Shown: positions 34,414 to 42,859 of the stretch, piece by piece | Position numbering within the stretch: the stretch's first letter is position 1 | How the letters are laid out: every line of letters starts with the position of its first letter | Source: Crossaster papposus | Lineage: Eukaryota; Echinodermata; Asteroidea; Velatida; Solasteridae | Reading direction: 5' to 3' | Length of the DNA stretch: 64,000 bases | NCBI GenBank assembly: GCA_037893245.1 | Contig: JBAIAA010000697.1 | Location: 558,001-622,000 of the forward strand | Position numbers and translations under genes: made by a program | Notes under the pieces: model-generated | The model's input: the letters and a program-made list of their open reading frames with translations, nothing else | Told to the model about the DNA's origin: nothing | The model's database searches: none

Positions 34414-35127
34414 CTAAACTATTTTTACGTTTAAAATTATATCTTTACCTCTATTATCGATTATCTCACCAAGACCGTTTTTTAACGAAAACGTGAGGCT
34501 GTTTATTTTATCGACTACTAACTCTTTCGGAGAATTGTCGTATTTGACGTAAATTGGATCTTGGGGATTGTTAGAACGAGCGGCATCACCCGATAAAGGT
34601 ATACGCTCCAAAAGATTAGTTTGTTTTCCGTTAACAAAATTTGAATGCGTAGACAGTTCTTCGCAATGTAAACAAACCGCGCTGTAAAGATTTATGTTAA
34701 ATTTTCCAAAATAATATTCAGTTAAACTATTGCCGCTGTAGAGCCAACCCCTGGGTAAACCTAAACGTTTAGATAAATTACTCGATAGTTTTATATTCAC
34801 GAAGGTGTTAGTAGTCACCAATGACAAATAAAATAGTTTATCGTTTATCGGAGTAATGGTCATAAGTTTAATATCATCTTTTATACGATCTTCTAAAGAA
34901 TAAAGATTCCATCGACCGGGCGTGATATCAAGTTGTTTTACTAATGAATGACCAAAAGAACTATATTGACTATACAAAATCGTCTCTACTTTTTCGACGT
35001 TATAAAAACCCACGTCTAAAATGACGCTGCTTAAATTAATGCGACGGTCGCCCTCGACGTTATCTATGGGTTGCGGTAGTTCAAAAGTCTGCTCTTTTTT
35101 AGTCATGACGAAAGTGTGCGACTGCAT
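34414..35127 (-). CDS. Polinton penton-like minor capsid protein
   Basis: Intact 237-residue frame; the ATG is preceded by TTTTTTAAA. The pattern GFYNVEK near residue 40, TPGRWNLYSLE near 70, LSSNLSKRLGLPRGWL near 115, a conserved HCEEL/LLERIPLSGD region and the C-terminal SLTFSLKNGLGEIIDN...LNVKIV matches the single-jelly-roll penton (minor capsid, 'PY') proteins of Polintons as I remember them; it would form the pentameric vertices. It is divergent from the capsid gene with only 46 bp between starts. A tandem paralogue lies immediately downstream, split by the Ngaro. Confidence 0.82.
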   Translation of the reverse strand: MQSHTFVMTKKEQTFELPQPIDNVEGDRRINLSSVILDVGFYNVEKVETILYSQYSSFGHSLVKQLDITPGRWNLYSLEDRIKDDIKLMTITPINDKLFYLSLVTTNTFVNIKLSSNLSKRLGLPRGWLYSGNSLTEYYFGKFNINLYSAVCLHCEELSTHSNFVNGKQTNLLERIPLSGDAARSNNPQDPIYVKYDNSPKELVVDKINSLTFSLKNGLGEIIDNRGKDIILNVKIV

Positions 35128-35173
35128 TTTAAAAAATAAAAAATAAATAAAACAATAAAACGTTACTATAAAA
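35128..35173. promoter_or_regulatory. Divergent promoter between penton and capsid genes
   Basis: The 46 bp between the two ATGs are almost entirely A/T (TTTAAAAAATAAAAAATAAA, then ACTATAAAA). Each ATG directly abuts a TAAA-type word, leaving no room for an ordinary leader. It is the only sequence available to drive both structural genes unless promoters lie inside them. Confidence 0.55.
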
Positions 35174-36431
35174 ATGAACGATACTTACGGAAACAAACTG
35201 AATCCGCACAGACGCCTTAAAAATCCTCGGGTATAAAAGGCAACCGTCAGACTATAGTAGTAACTCACAATCCTAGCACGAACGACAAATTAATAGTCAA
35301 GTTTCCGTCGTTGAGCGCCGACGACGTGATCGTCCCCGGTTCGGCGAAACTAGCTTTTAATATCGATATAACCTCGGACGACGATGCCGATCGAAGTCTG
35401 TTTACAAATCTAGGACGAAATCTTGTAAAACAAATAAGAATATGTATTGGTGGTCGGGATATTGTAAACTTGACCGACGCCGACGTTTATAACATTTTTA
35501 AAGATCTTTGGTTACCCAAAGGTATCGTAGATCACTACGCCGGAAACGAGATTGCCAACATATCGAGCCTGCGCGTGGGTACCGGTAGCGCGGTTGCCGG
35601 TGCAAATAGTGGAAAAGACAAAGGGATAGCGGATGCCTTTGGAAACAGATTTTGTATACCTCTAGATTTTGAAATGCTCACGGATCATCAACCGTTTTAT
35701 CCATCCGCTCTAAACGACCAACTGTCTTACGAACTTACTTTTAACGATTACGTCAAAGTCGTAAATTCTACCGACGCTGAAGCGAGTTATCGCATCTACA
35801 ACTTGGCGCTAGAATACGAGATCGTTTCTAACAAACATTTAGCTCAAATCTTAGCTCAAACATGTCTCGGCAAGACGCAGTTTTTGTTCGATAGGATTCA
35901 GAGACACGAAGTAAGATCTATTGATAAATCGGACACCGTTTGGAACTTTAATTTAAACGTAGCGGTTAAAAGTCTCAAGGGTATATTGTTTTTGTTTAAA
36001 GAACCGACTACGAAAACCCCCGAACTATTTTATAACCCAAAGATAGACAAAGTTAGCGTGACGATAGAAGGAAAACCTAATCAACTCTACAGTTCGGGTC
36101 TAAAAAAATATCAACACTGGGGAGAAATCAACAAGTTCTTTGGAGACTCGTCCACAGAATTGGGGGCGGGGTGTGTACAGATTTAGGGTTGACGGGGATA
36201 GATATCGGCGATAATTTTTTGAGAAGATACGGACTTTGGTTGGATATGAGATCGACGGAAGACAATACAAATCACGGATCGGGTAAACAAATCGGCGATA
36301 TAAGCGGAGGAATATCTATATTGACGGAACGCGAAGCTCAAACCACGGGCGCTCTAAAGTGTTACGTCTTTTTGGTGATGGACGCGTAACTTAACATCCA
36401 AGGAGGTCGCTTGAGCAGCGTCAACTTTTAA
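35174..36431 (+). pseudogene. Polinton major capsid protein (double jelly roll), broken
   Basis: Three frames are needed. ATG 35174 (MNDTYGNKLNPHRR) stops at 35236; the main frame, open from 35221 to 36186, holds the body (KLIVKFPSLSADD, IPLDFEMLTDHQPFYP, NDQLSYELTFNDY, YNLALEYEIVSNKHLA, PNQLYSSGL); a third frame holds the C-terminus (LWLDMRSTEDNTNHGSGK, TTGALKCYVFLVMDA). An in-frame TAA at 36387 precedes a further conserved-looking end to 36431. Frameshifts therefore lie near 35221-35235 and at a G run near 36165-36175. The family forms the hexameric capsomers of Polinton particles. This copy cannot make it. Confidence 0.85.
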
Positions 36432-36461
36432 AAAATAAAATAACTCGTATTTATAAAAGAC

Positions 36462-37073
36462 ATGACACCGCACTGCGCTTTAATATGCGGAAGAACAAAC
36501 TCTGGCAAAACAAAGTTTGCGTTAGACTTACTAGAAAACGAATACGCGGGCCAATTTGAATACTTGGTGATCATATGTCCGACTCTGTCAAACAACAAAA
36601 CGTATCACGCGAGACCTTGGTTTTTTAACGACCCAAACGTTTACGCGTGCGACCTCGACGCCGAAAATATGAACATGAACGAAGCCATAGACTTTTATCG
36701 AACGAAATTTAAAGATTTGCACACTTTGTTTTTAATCGACGACTGCAGCGCTTATCAAGCGATGAAATATCGAAAGGGCCACAAGGGAGGATGCTGTATG
36801 TTATCTAAATTAGCCTTTAGCGGTAGACACGATAACCACAGTTGTTGGTTATTGACTCAAAAATATAACAGCGTTTTAAAAGATTATCGCGAACAGACTC
36901 AATGGGTGGCTATTTTTTATTGCAAAGATAAAAAAAGTGTTGATAATTGCCTCGACGAAAATGATGTGGTGCCGGATAATAAAAGGCAAGACATAAAACA
37001 ATATCTCAAAGACACTCTCTATAGTAAATTGATTTTACATACGGATCCTCCGACTAAATGGAATTTGTTGTAA
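36462..37073 (+). CDS. Polinton FtsK/HerA-like genome-packaging ATPase
   Basis: Intact 203-residue frame starting at an ATG 3 nt after TTTATAAAAG. Walker A is GRTNSGKTKF (residues ~9-18) and Walker B TLFLIDDCS (~87-95). The downstream SGRHDNHSCWLLTQKYN carries the sensor/arginine region typical of the A32-like packaging ATPases of Polintons and related viruses. Length fits the family. It would pump element DNA into the capsid. It follows the capsid gene, the usual neighbourhood. No lesions were seen. Confidence 0.92.
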   Translation: MTPHCALICGRTNSGKTKFALDLLENEYAGQFEYLVIICPTLSNNKTYHARPWFFNDPNVYACDLDAENMNMNEAIDFYRTKFKDLHTLFLIDDCSAYQAMKYRKGHKGGCCMLSKLAFSGRHDNHSCWLLTQKYNSVLKDYREQTQWVAIFYCKDKKSVDNCLDENDVVPDNKRQDIKQYLKDTLYSKLILHTDPPTKWNLL

Positions 37074-37405
37074 CCTAGTTGCGATTTGTTGAACAGCTAG
37101 TTGTGATTTGTTGAGGTTTTGTTGATGATTTGTTGAACAGCTAGTTGTAATTTTTGGGTAGCTAGTTGTAATTTGTTGAACAGCTAGTTGTAATTTGTTG
37201 AGGTTTTGTTGTATAGCTAGTTGTAAAGTACTTGGATAGCTAGTTGTGATTTGTTGGATAGCTAGTTGTAATTTGTTGAACAGCTAGTTGTAAAGCTTGT
37301 TGTAAGTTGTTAAACAGCTAGTTGTAAAGTACTTGCATAGCTAGTTGTAATTTGTTGAACAGCTAGTTATAAAGCTAGTTGTAAATTGTTGCAGTTAGTT
37401 TATCT
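37074..37405 (+). repeat. 'agctagttgtaatttgttgaac' minisatellite
   Basis: About ten imperfect units of the type (ac)agctagttgta(a)(tttgttg) fill the 0.35 kb between the ATPase and the next gene. No coding remains. In many Polintons a gene would be expected here, so the array may have replaced one. Confidence 0.85.
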
Positions 37406-37529
37406 CGCGTTTATTTAAATGTTATTTTTGCTGATCGATCTTTCGCTCAAATTTATTATAGCGTCAGCCTTGTGTATTTTATCTTACGAATATTTTTCTC
37501 TAAAAAATAAATTATATCGTCTTATAAAA

Positions 37530-38060
37530 ATGGAGCCTTTAAAAACTTTAGACAACGATCCGCAAACGGAAAAACATAAAACTAGGCTGTTGGGTGTAGT
37601 ATCAGCCGGTGATTCTAAAAAGTATTTGGGTAAAGAATTTAGCCAGGGAGATATAGAAAACCTAGACGCGAACAAACAAGAAAAAATGTACAACCATTAC
37701 GAGGCAAGGTTGGGTAAAGAAATGATTACTAGTTTGGGTAACTGCGTGCTGGGGATTTACTCGAGAGTTTTAGGCGCGAGTCTACCTATGATCAAACCTC
37801 TGGGTGTCAGTCTACGAGTAGACTCGGAAGACGCACTCACCAAAGATCTAGAGGAAGACCCCGTTATATCTAGCTCGATAGCTAGTTTACTTTGCGAAGT
37901 TTATTACAACTACGGAATGTTGTTGTCGCCGTTAGTAGGTGTCTTGATAACGTCTAAACATTTAGTTATCAACAAAAATAATTCTCTTGACAATATAATA
38001 AAAGATGAGTCAACAAGAGAGTCCAAAGGAGACTCCAAAGGTACAAGCGGTGACGACTAA
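37530..38060 (+). CDS. Polinton conserved protein (about 176 aa)
   Basis: The frame is open from 37419, but I take the ATG at 37530 because it is preceded by CTTATAAAA like other starts in this element; the upstream 37 codons would add an A/T-coded hydrophobic segment. The product begins MEPLKTLDNDPQ. Its middle (YNHYEARLGKEMITSLGN) and the C-terminal DLEEDPVISSSIASLLCE, YYNYGMLLSPLVGVLITSKH pattern recur in Polinton proteins that I remember as conserved but functionally unassigned. It overlaps the next gene by 56 bp. Confidence 0.68.
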   Translation: MEPLKTLDNDPQTEKHKTRLLGVVSAGDSKKYLGKEFSQGDIENLDANKQEKMYNHYEARLGKEMITSLGNCVLGIYSRVLGASLPMIKPLGVSLRVDSEDALTKDLEEDPVISSSIASLLCEVYYNYGMLLSPLVGVLITSKHLVINKNNSLDNIIKDESTRESKGDSKGTSGDD

Positions 38061-38346
38061 AACTAAAAATCCTGGTAGAGTAAAACAAGGCAAGGCATTA
38101 GCGGAACACAACAAAAAGAGAAAAGAACAAATTGCCAAGATGCAAAATATAGACGTGAAAAATACTCGTTCTTATTCGTACGCGACAATTGGGTCGATAA
38201 CGGGGTTGGCGCTTGTTTTAGGAAGACTCTATATATGGAATCAGAGAGTCTCACCGCCAAAACCACAACCACTAGCCCAAGAGAGTCCAAAGGAGACTCT
38301 TTCTTCTACATCCCAACCATCTTCAGATTTTGTAGAAATGGAATAA
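38005..38346 (+). CDS. Polinton small basic protein with one membrane segment
   Basis: 113 residues; ATG follows AATATAATAAAAG. The N-terminal half is very basic (NPGRVKQGKALAEHNKKRKE), then there is a hydrophobic segment (YATIGSITGLALVLGRLYI, residues ~55-75) and a Pro/Ser-rich acidic tail. The 'NP.RV.QGK.LAE' block is frequent in Polinton small proteins located near the capsid cluster; a DNA-binding or minor virion role is plausible but not shown. It starts inside the end of the previous gene in another frame. Confidence 0.65.
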   Translation: MSQQESPKETPKVQAVTTKTKNPGRVKQGKALAEHNKKRKEQIAKMQNIDVKNTRSYSYATIGSITGLALVLGRLYIWNQRVSPPKPQPLAQESPKETLSSTSQPSSDFVEME

Positions 38347-38384
38347 AAAATTAAAAAAAAACAATATAATTGTGGTAATTATAA

Positions 38385-38618
38385 ATGGATACTAATAGCA
38401 TCGTCAAAAATCTATATCACGCCGCCGTGATCTCTATGTTAAGCGTGGGATTTACCATGTTTAGTAAAAAACTTTTGAAGATCAAACCGGCCGATCTCGA
38501 CAAGTTGAGCGTGGAAGATATAGCGAAACTAACGGCTATGATAAGCGGATCGATGTACGTAAAAACATGGCTGGTCAATCAAAATATACTCCCACCAAAT
38601 ATATTAAACTCGACATAA
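38385..38618 (+). CDS. Polinton small hydrophobic protein (77 aa)
   Basis: The ATG follows TAATTATAA. There is a predicted membrane segment at ~13-30 (AAVISMLSVGFTMFSKK), then LLKIKPADLDKLSVEDIAKL and a second weakly hydrophobic helix. This is typical of the short virion-membrane-like frames between structural genes in Polintons. Function unknown. It lies 38 bp after the basic protein and 22 bp before the next gene. Confidence 0.6.
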   Translation: MDTNSIVKNLYHAAVISMLSVGFTMFSKKLLKIKPADLDKLSVEDIAKLTAMISGSMYVKTWLVNQNILPPNILNST

Positions 38619-38640
38619 AACTTTAGTTCGTTATATTAAA

Positions 38641-39903
38641 ATGGCCGAAGGTGGAGATTTGTTTGAACCGGTAGACGAATCCTCCCCAGCAGAAAACGAT
38701 CAAGAATGGGACTACAACAATTACTCCATCGACAACGAAACGGCGTTAGATCCAGCCTATGCTCAAGCTCGTGAAGATGATGTTTTAGAACAAGCGAGAC
38801 GTTCTGCTAATAATGAAAAAGTCAAAAAGTTCTACAAAGCTCAAAGACAAAGACAATATGATATACTTCCGTAATGGGAAAGATTCGTAGTTAAAGATAA
38901 CACGTTATATTTTGAAACCGATAAAGGAAAAGTAAGATTATCGCTAGAAGGTGATCCCGATATATTTTTAGCATTAAGTGGCGTCGAAAAAAATGCTAAC
39001 AAATTAAAGCTCGGTGGTAGAGATTTTATTAGAAACCAATTAGGTTTTAAAGATTATAAACGAAACCCACTTAGTAAAGAACAAGAAGAAAAACTCCAAA
39101 AGAATACGGATTCTACCCCGACGGAAAATCTTTCGGAAGAGGCCGACGCTGTAAGCGAAATTGTCGAAACTATAGTACCACCCAACGAAGATGTCGGTGT
39201 TGAAGCGGAAGGATTAACTTACAGAGAACTTGAGGCTTTAGACAAAGCCCTTCAAACGACGAGAGGTGAGTGAGAACTAAATTTAGCGCGTCTCAGACAA
39301 CTCGACGATGAGATAGCCCAGACCAAAGCGGAACTAGCTGAATCAATGAGTGATGGTGATAGAACATACCCGAAAGAGAAATTAGAAAACTTAACGATCG
39401 AAAGATCGGCTAGATTAGAAGCCGCGTCTGCCAACGGAAACAAACTTAGAAGTCAGATGAACAGAATCAAAGAAACGATTACGAAGATGTTAGAAATCGA
39501 CACGACCTTGGAGGAAAAAATTAGAACGTTGTTTAGAGAACAAGGTGTGACCATCGCGAGCATTTTGTCGGCGTTTAGTTTGGCTATCGGTTTGATAGTA
39601 AAGAGCGGTTTGTCTGTCGGTGTGCCGGCGCTCGCACCCACACCTGCGCCCGCACCCACGCCACCGTCTCACTCGGGTAACGTAAAAGAATGGATACAGT
39701 CGCAACTAAAACACTTTTCAAACACGCTCGCTAAACTAGGCTAAAAATTACTCGACGCCTTGCCCGGAATTTTAGGTGGTATAGCGAGTTGGATATTTAA
39801 CGTATTAAGTAAAACCGCCGGATGGTTGGGAGAACACGTGTGGACCTTTATAGTGGGAGTCGGAACTTTAATTTTTGTTTATTTACAAAAGCGCCTCGGT
39901 TAA
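38641..39903 (+). pseudogene. Large Polinton protein, one frame with three stops
   Basis: The ATG (preceded by ATATTAAA) opens a single reading frame of about 420 codons that is collinear to 39903 but interrupted by TAA (38872), TGA (39271) and TAA (39742). Parts in order: acidic N-terminus (EPVDESSPAENDQEW), KKFYKAQRQRQYDI, a conserved-looking WERFVVKDNTLYFE segment, a charged coiled coil (ERSARLEAASANGNK), a Pro/Ala linker (PAPTPAPAPTPP) and two C-terminal hydrophobic segments (GILGGIASWIFNVL, TFIVGVGTLIFVYL). No frameshift is needed. The type is common in Polintons, with no assigned function; probably structural or membrane-associated. Confidence 0.72.
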
Positions 39904-39913
39904 AAGTAAAAAT

Positions 39914-39951
39914 AAAAGCCTTCTTACAAAATATTTTGTAAGAAGGCTTTT
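39914..39951. terminator. 18-bp perfect hairpin shared by convergent genes
   Basis: AAAAGCCTTCTTACAAAA and TTTTGTAAGAAGGCTTTT form a perfect 18-bp stem with a TA loop, with A-runs before and T-runs after. The + strand gene ends at 39903 and the minus-strand gene's stop codon is at 39958, so the palindrome is exactly the space between two convergent genes. It can end transcripts in both directions. The sequence is clear; the role is inferred by analogy to the palindromic 3' ends of virophage and mimivirus mRNAs. Confidence 0.7.
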
Positions 39952-39955
39952 TTTT

Positions 39956-41200
39956 TTAACGCGCAGACTCGTACATCAGGTATCCTATACCCACTATGGC
40001 TAAAGTACCGACAATCAGCGAAGTTTGTTCATACTCGTGAGGATCTCTAGTTAAAACGTTTTCTTCAGACTCGATCGCGGGTGCTGGTGGCGGTGGGTCA
40101 ACGACCGCAAGAGTTGGCGCTGGTGGTGGTGGTGGTGGGTCGACCGCGGCCGTTGGCGCTGGTGGTGGTGTTGGATCACCCGCGAGAGTTGGCGTTGGTG
40201 GTATTTTTGAGTTTATCTTCGTGTTTAATCCTAACGGTAAGTTAGCGGTCGCAATCTGTATATTGTTGTTATATCCTTCGTGGGTTCCGACCCTCAATTG
40301 CATGTTCGAAGGCACGAGATATAATCCTTTCGCCAACACAAAATTTAACGAACTCCTGGTGTATTGCAGCGAATCTTGAAATTGGGTTATAGATTCTTCT
40401 AGATCGGTCGGAGACGATATCAAGTCTTCGACGATATTAACAAACTGAGCTTGAGCATCGAGCCCCGTGCCTAGAGTAAAAATACTAGTTTTTGTTTAAT
40501 ACTAGTTTTTGTTTGCGCCTGAGCCCCCAGCAGAGCGTAAACATACGCCCTGACAGATTCGTTTATTTTTTGTATCTCGACGTCAGTAAAGTGAGACTCG
40601 TCGGGTATCCATTTTTGCCACCCGAGCGTCAATACCGATCTACTTTGCGATATATAACTTACTATATAAGTACTGTAATAACCAGATCCTTTAGGAGGAT
40701 CTTCGTGGCCAAACCCCATTGAACATCCCCCAGCGTATTTACCGTAAGGAATATCCAAGGGTGTGGTATCATAATCCCCCATAGGGTGACCCCAAGCATA
40801 AGCCTGACCCAATCCGTCGGAATAATGATCGACCGTTTGTTTCCAAGACAAGTTGTGATCTGCGCCATAAAATCTGCAAGTGTCTATAATTATAACCTTT
40901 ACGATCTATATTGTTGTTATAAGGGTCATATATGTCGTCGCCTGGTATGGGACATTTCATAAACTCTAATATTTTTCTAACCGTAAAATAAACGTGAAAT
41001 CTATATATGGCTCTCGTGAGATGATCCGTCGAATAAAGTAGATCTATCCCTATACCGCAACCGGCGGTACTGCACCACATTGCAAAATTGAATTGATTTT
41101 GATAAAACACCAACGGATCAGATTTCCATCTCTTTATTAGCTCATCCGTTGTAACGGCGGGTAACCTATAATGGTTGAATAGATCCGCAAAAGTAACCAT
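39956..41200 (-). pseudogene. Polinton virion-type protein, Pro-rich with C-terminal TM, broken
   Basis: Three minus-strand frames are collinear: from ATG 41200 (MVTFADLFNHYRLPAVTTDE) to about 40890; 40870-40471 (SWKQTVDHYSDGLGQAYAWG, IQKINESVRAYVYALLGAQA); 40460-39956 (QYTRSSLNFVLAKGLYL, then GYNNNIQIATA, a Pro-rich stretch and a terminal membrane helix SLIVGTLAIVGIGYLMY). The first shift lies near 40880-40900. The second is caused by a visible 17-bp tandem duplication (taatactagtttttgtt twice) at 40485-40520. The layout recurs in many Polintons; function unknown, perhaps a vertex or internal virion protein. Confidence 0.7.
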
Positions 41201-41444
41201 AAAAGAACCGCGGTCGACCGCGTTCACTACAATCTCTAGACTCTTTAAATCTAAGTTCAGTTAGCACTGGGGGCTTTCACGTTTTTATTTGTATCTCGTT
41301 CGATCAGTCTCGATATATTTTCTACGACCGTTCTGTTTATGTTTCTAATCATTTTTAGTTGTCTTTATTATACAAGACTTTAATTAAAATGTCTTATGTG
41401 TATTAGAAAATATGTCATATTATTTTTTTTCCTTCTTTTAAAAT

Positions 41445-41816
41445 ATGGCTAGCATCGCTATGATGATCGGAGGCGCTATAGTTAACGCTTCAGCTTTCAC
41501 GGGATCAAACTTTTTCTTTTCGAGCATAAAACAAGACGGATAGCGCAAGAGACACGATTTGGCTTTAGAAAAACTAGCGACGGCAGAGAACAATTGGGGA
41601 AAATCTCGGACAAAGTATCTCGATTGGTTAAACGATCGACTCAAAAAACAAGCGAAGGCTCAAAGAACTTTTGAAAATATAGACAAGGCTCTCAACAAAT
41701 ACAACTCGGTTACTCGCGAAGATCTACGAGTACCAATCTACCTGCAGCACGAACCCACTCTCGCCGATTTTTACGCACCTAGTTGGCGTTTGTTTTGGGA
41801 GGAACGGCGTTGGTAG
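41445..41816 (+). pseudogene. Polinton small protein, one in-frame TAG
   Basis: ATG after CTTTTAAAAT; 123 codons with a TAG at about 41539. The N-terminus is hydrophobic (MASIAMMIGGAIVNASAF). After the stop the same frame continues as a charged helix (DLALEKLATAENNWGKSR, LDWLNDRLKKQAKAQRTFEN) and ends with ADFYAPSWRLFWEE. Membrane-anchor-plus-coil proteins of this pattern recur in Polintons directly upstream of the integrase. Role unknown. The minus-strand frame over the same region is a shadow. Confidence 0.65.
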
Positions 41817-41860
41817 GTTGTTTAGTTTATAAGTTTTTATAAGTTGTTTAGTTAAATAAA

Positions 41861-42859
41861 ATGGAAACAAAGTTTAAAAAAGTGTACTACAGTCCCGTCG
41901 GTTATTGGAAGGGTGAGGGTACGGTTGTAAAATTAGCTAAAAAAACGGGCGCGTCCAAAGAAGAAACTAGAAACTGGTTAAGAAAACAAGCGTTGTGGCA
42001 AATTTATTTACCGCCTCCAACGTATATTCCCCGGCCTACGAGTTTGAACAAGTCCATGGGTATTCCCAACGAAATGCATCAGATAGACTTGTTATTTTTA
42101 CCCTACGATAAAGTCGGTAAAAAAGAATACAAATACGCGATGACAGTCGTTGAGGTGGCCACGCGTTTTAAAGAGGCCGAACCTTTGACCAACAAGACGA
42201 GTACCCAAGTGGCCGACGCTTTGAGTCGAGTTTACGCTAGGTCGCCTTTGACTTGGCCAAAGGTTTTAAAAGTAGACGCGGGTAAAGAATTTCACGGGGA
42301 ATTTAACAAAATGATGTTGGAGAAAAAAGTCGCGATACAAGTGGGAGAACCGGGCAACCACAGAGCGCAGGGTACCGTCGAAAGATTTAACAGGACTTTG
42401 GCGGAGAGATTGTTTGGTCATCAATATGCCAAAGAAATCCTTAATCCGACGGAGAGATTGCGACTCTGGGTTAAAAGATTACCCGACGTAATTAAGGCGT
42501 TAAACGACGAAACCACCAGATTGATAACGACGGAAGACTACGAACCACTCACTCCCAAGCTAGCGATGAAAGAAACGCAAGTTCGCCAAATCAGTTCTTC
42601 CACGGACGAGGTAGAAAAAGAGTTGATCAAAAAAGGCAATCTTTTTAGATATCTTTACGCACCCGGTGAGTTAGAGGGAGGAGAACGCAGGCGAGCGACC
42701 GATCCTATTTGGAGTCTCGAGGTTTTTGATTTAGATCGCGCGATCAAAGACCCCAACCAGCCCACGCTTTATTATCTCAAAAAAGGTCCCAATCGAAGTT
42801 TCGTTAGTCAAGAGCTTCAAGTCGTTCCACCGGACACCGAGTTACCTCCAAGTTTATAG
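41861..42859 (+). CDS. Polinton retroviral-type (rve) integrase
   Basis: Intact 332-residue frame starting GTTAAATAAAATGG. The catalytic triad is visible: D in MHQIDLLFLP (~residue 72), D in LKVDAGKEF (~140) and E in RAQGTVERFNRTL (~175). The N-terminal part (TGASKEETRNWLRKQAL) resembles a helix-turn-helix; the C-terminus (WSLEVFDLDRAI...YYLKKGPNRSFVSQEL) fits the SH3/chromo-like tail of these integrases. It inserts the element and creates the target duplication. Its last 43 nt overlap the convergent PolB frame. No lesions were seen. Confidence 0.93.
   Translation: METKFKKVYYSPVGYWKGEGTVVKLAKKTGASKEETRNWLRKQALWQIYLPPPTYIPRPTSLNKSMGIPNEMHQIDLLFLPYDKVGKKEYKYAMTVVEVATRFKEAEPLTNKTSTQVADALSRVYARSPLTWPKVLKVDAGKEFHGEFNKMMLEKKVAIQVGEPGNHRAQGTVERFNRTLAERLFGHQYAKEILNPTERLRLWVKRLPDVIKALNDETTRLITTEDYEPLTPKLAMKETQVRQISSSTDEVEKELIKKGNLFRYLYAPGELEGGERRRATDPIWSLEVFDLDRAIKDPNQPTLYYLKKGPNRSFVSQELQVVPPDTELPPSL

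Noticed and set aside
37419..37529. N-terminal extension with a membrane segment on the 176-aa Polinton protein
   Set aside because: The in-frame ATG at 37530 has the TATAAAAATG context shared by other starts in the element; the upstream codons are A/T-rich and unsupported.
38641..39903. Stop-codon reassignment or programmed read-through in the Polinton
   Set aside because: TAA, TAG and TGA all occur, other genes of the element end at normal stops, and the capsid and polB genes also have indels. Ordinary decay explains it better.
40769..40868. Continuation of the 41200 frame past about 40890 as a separate protein end
   Set aside because: The alternative frame (40870-40471) carries the conserved-looking sequence, so the continuation is a frameshift product.
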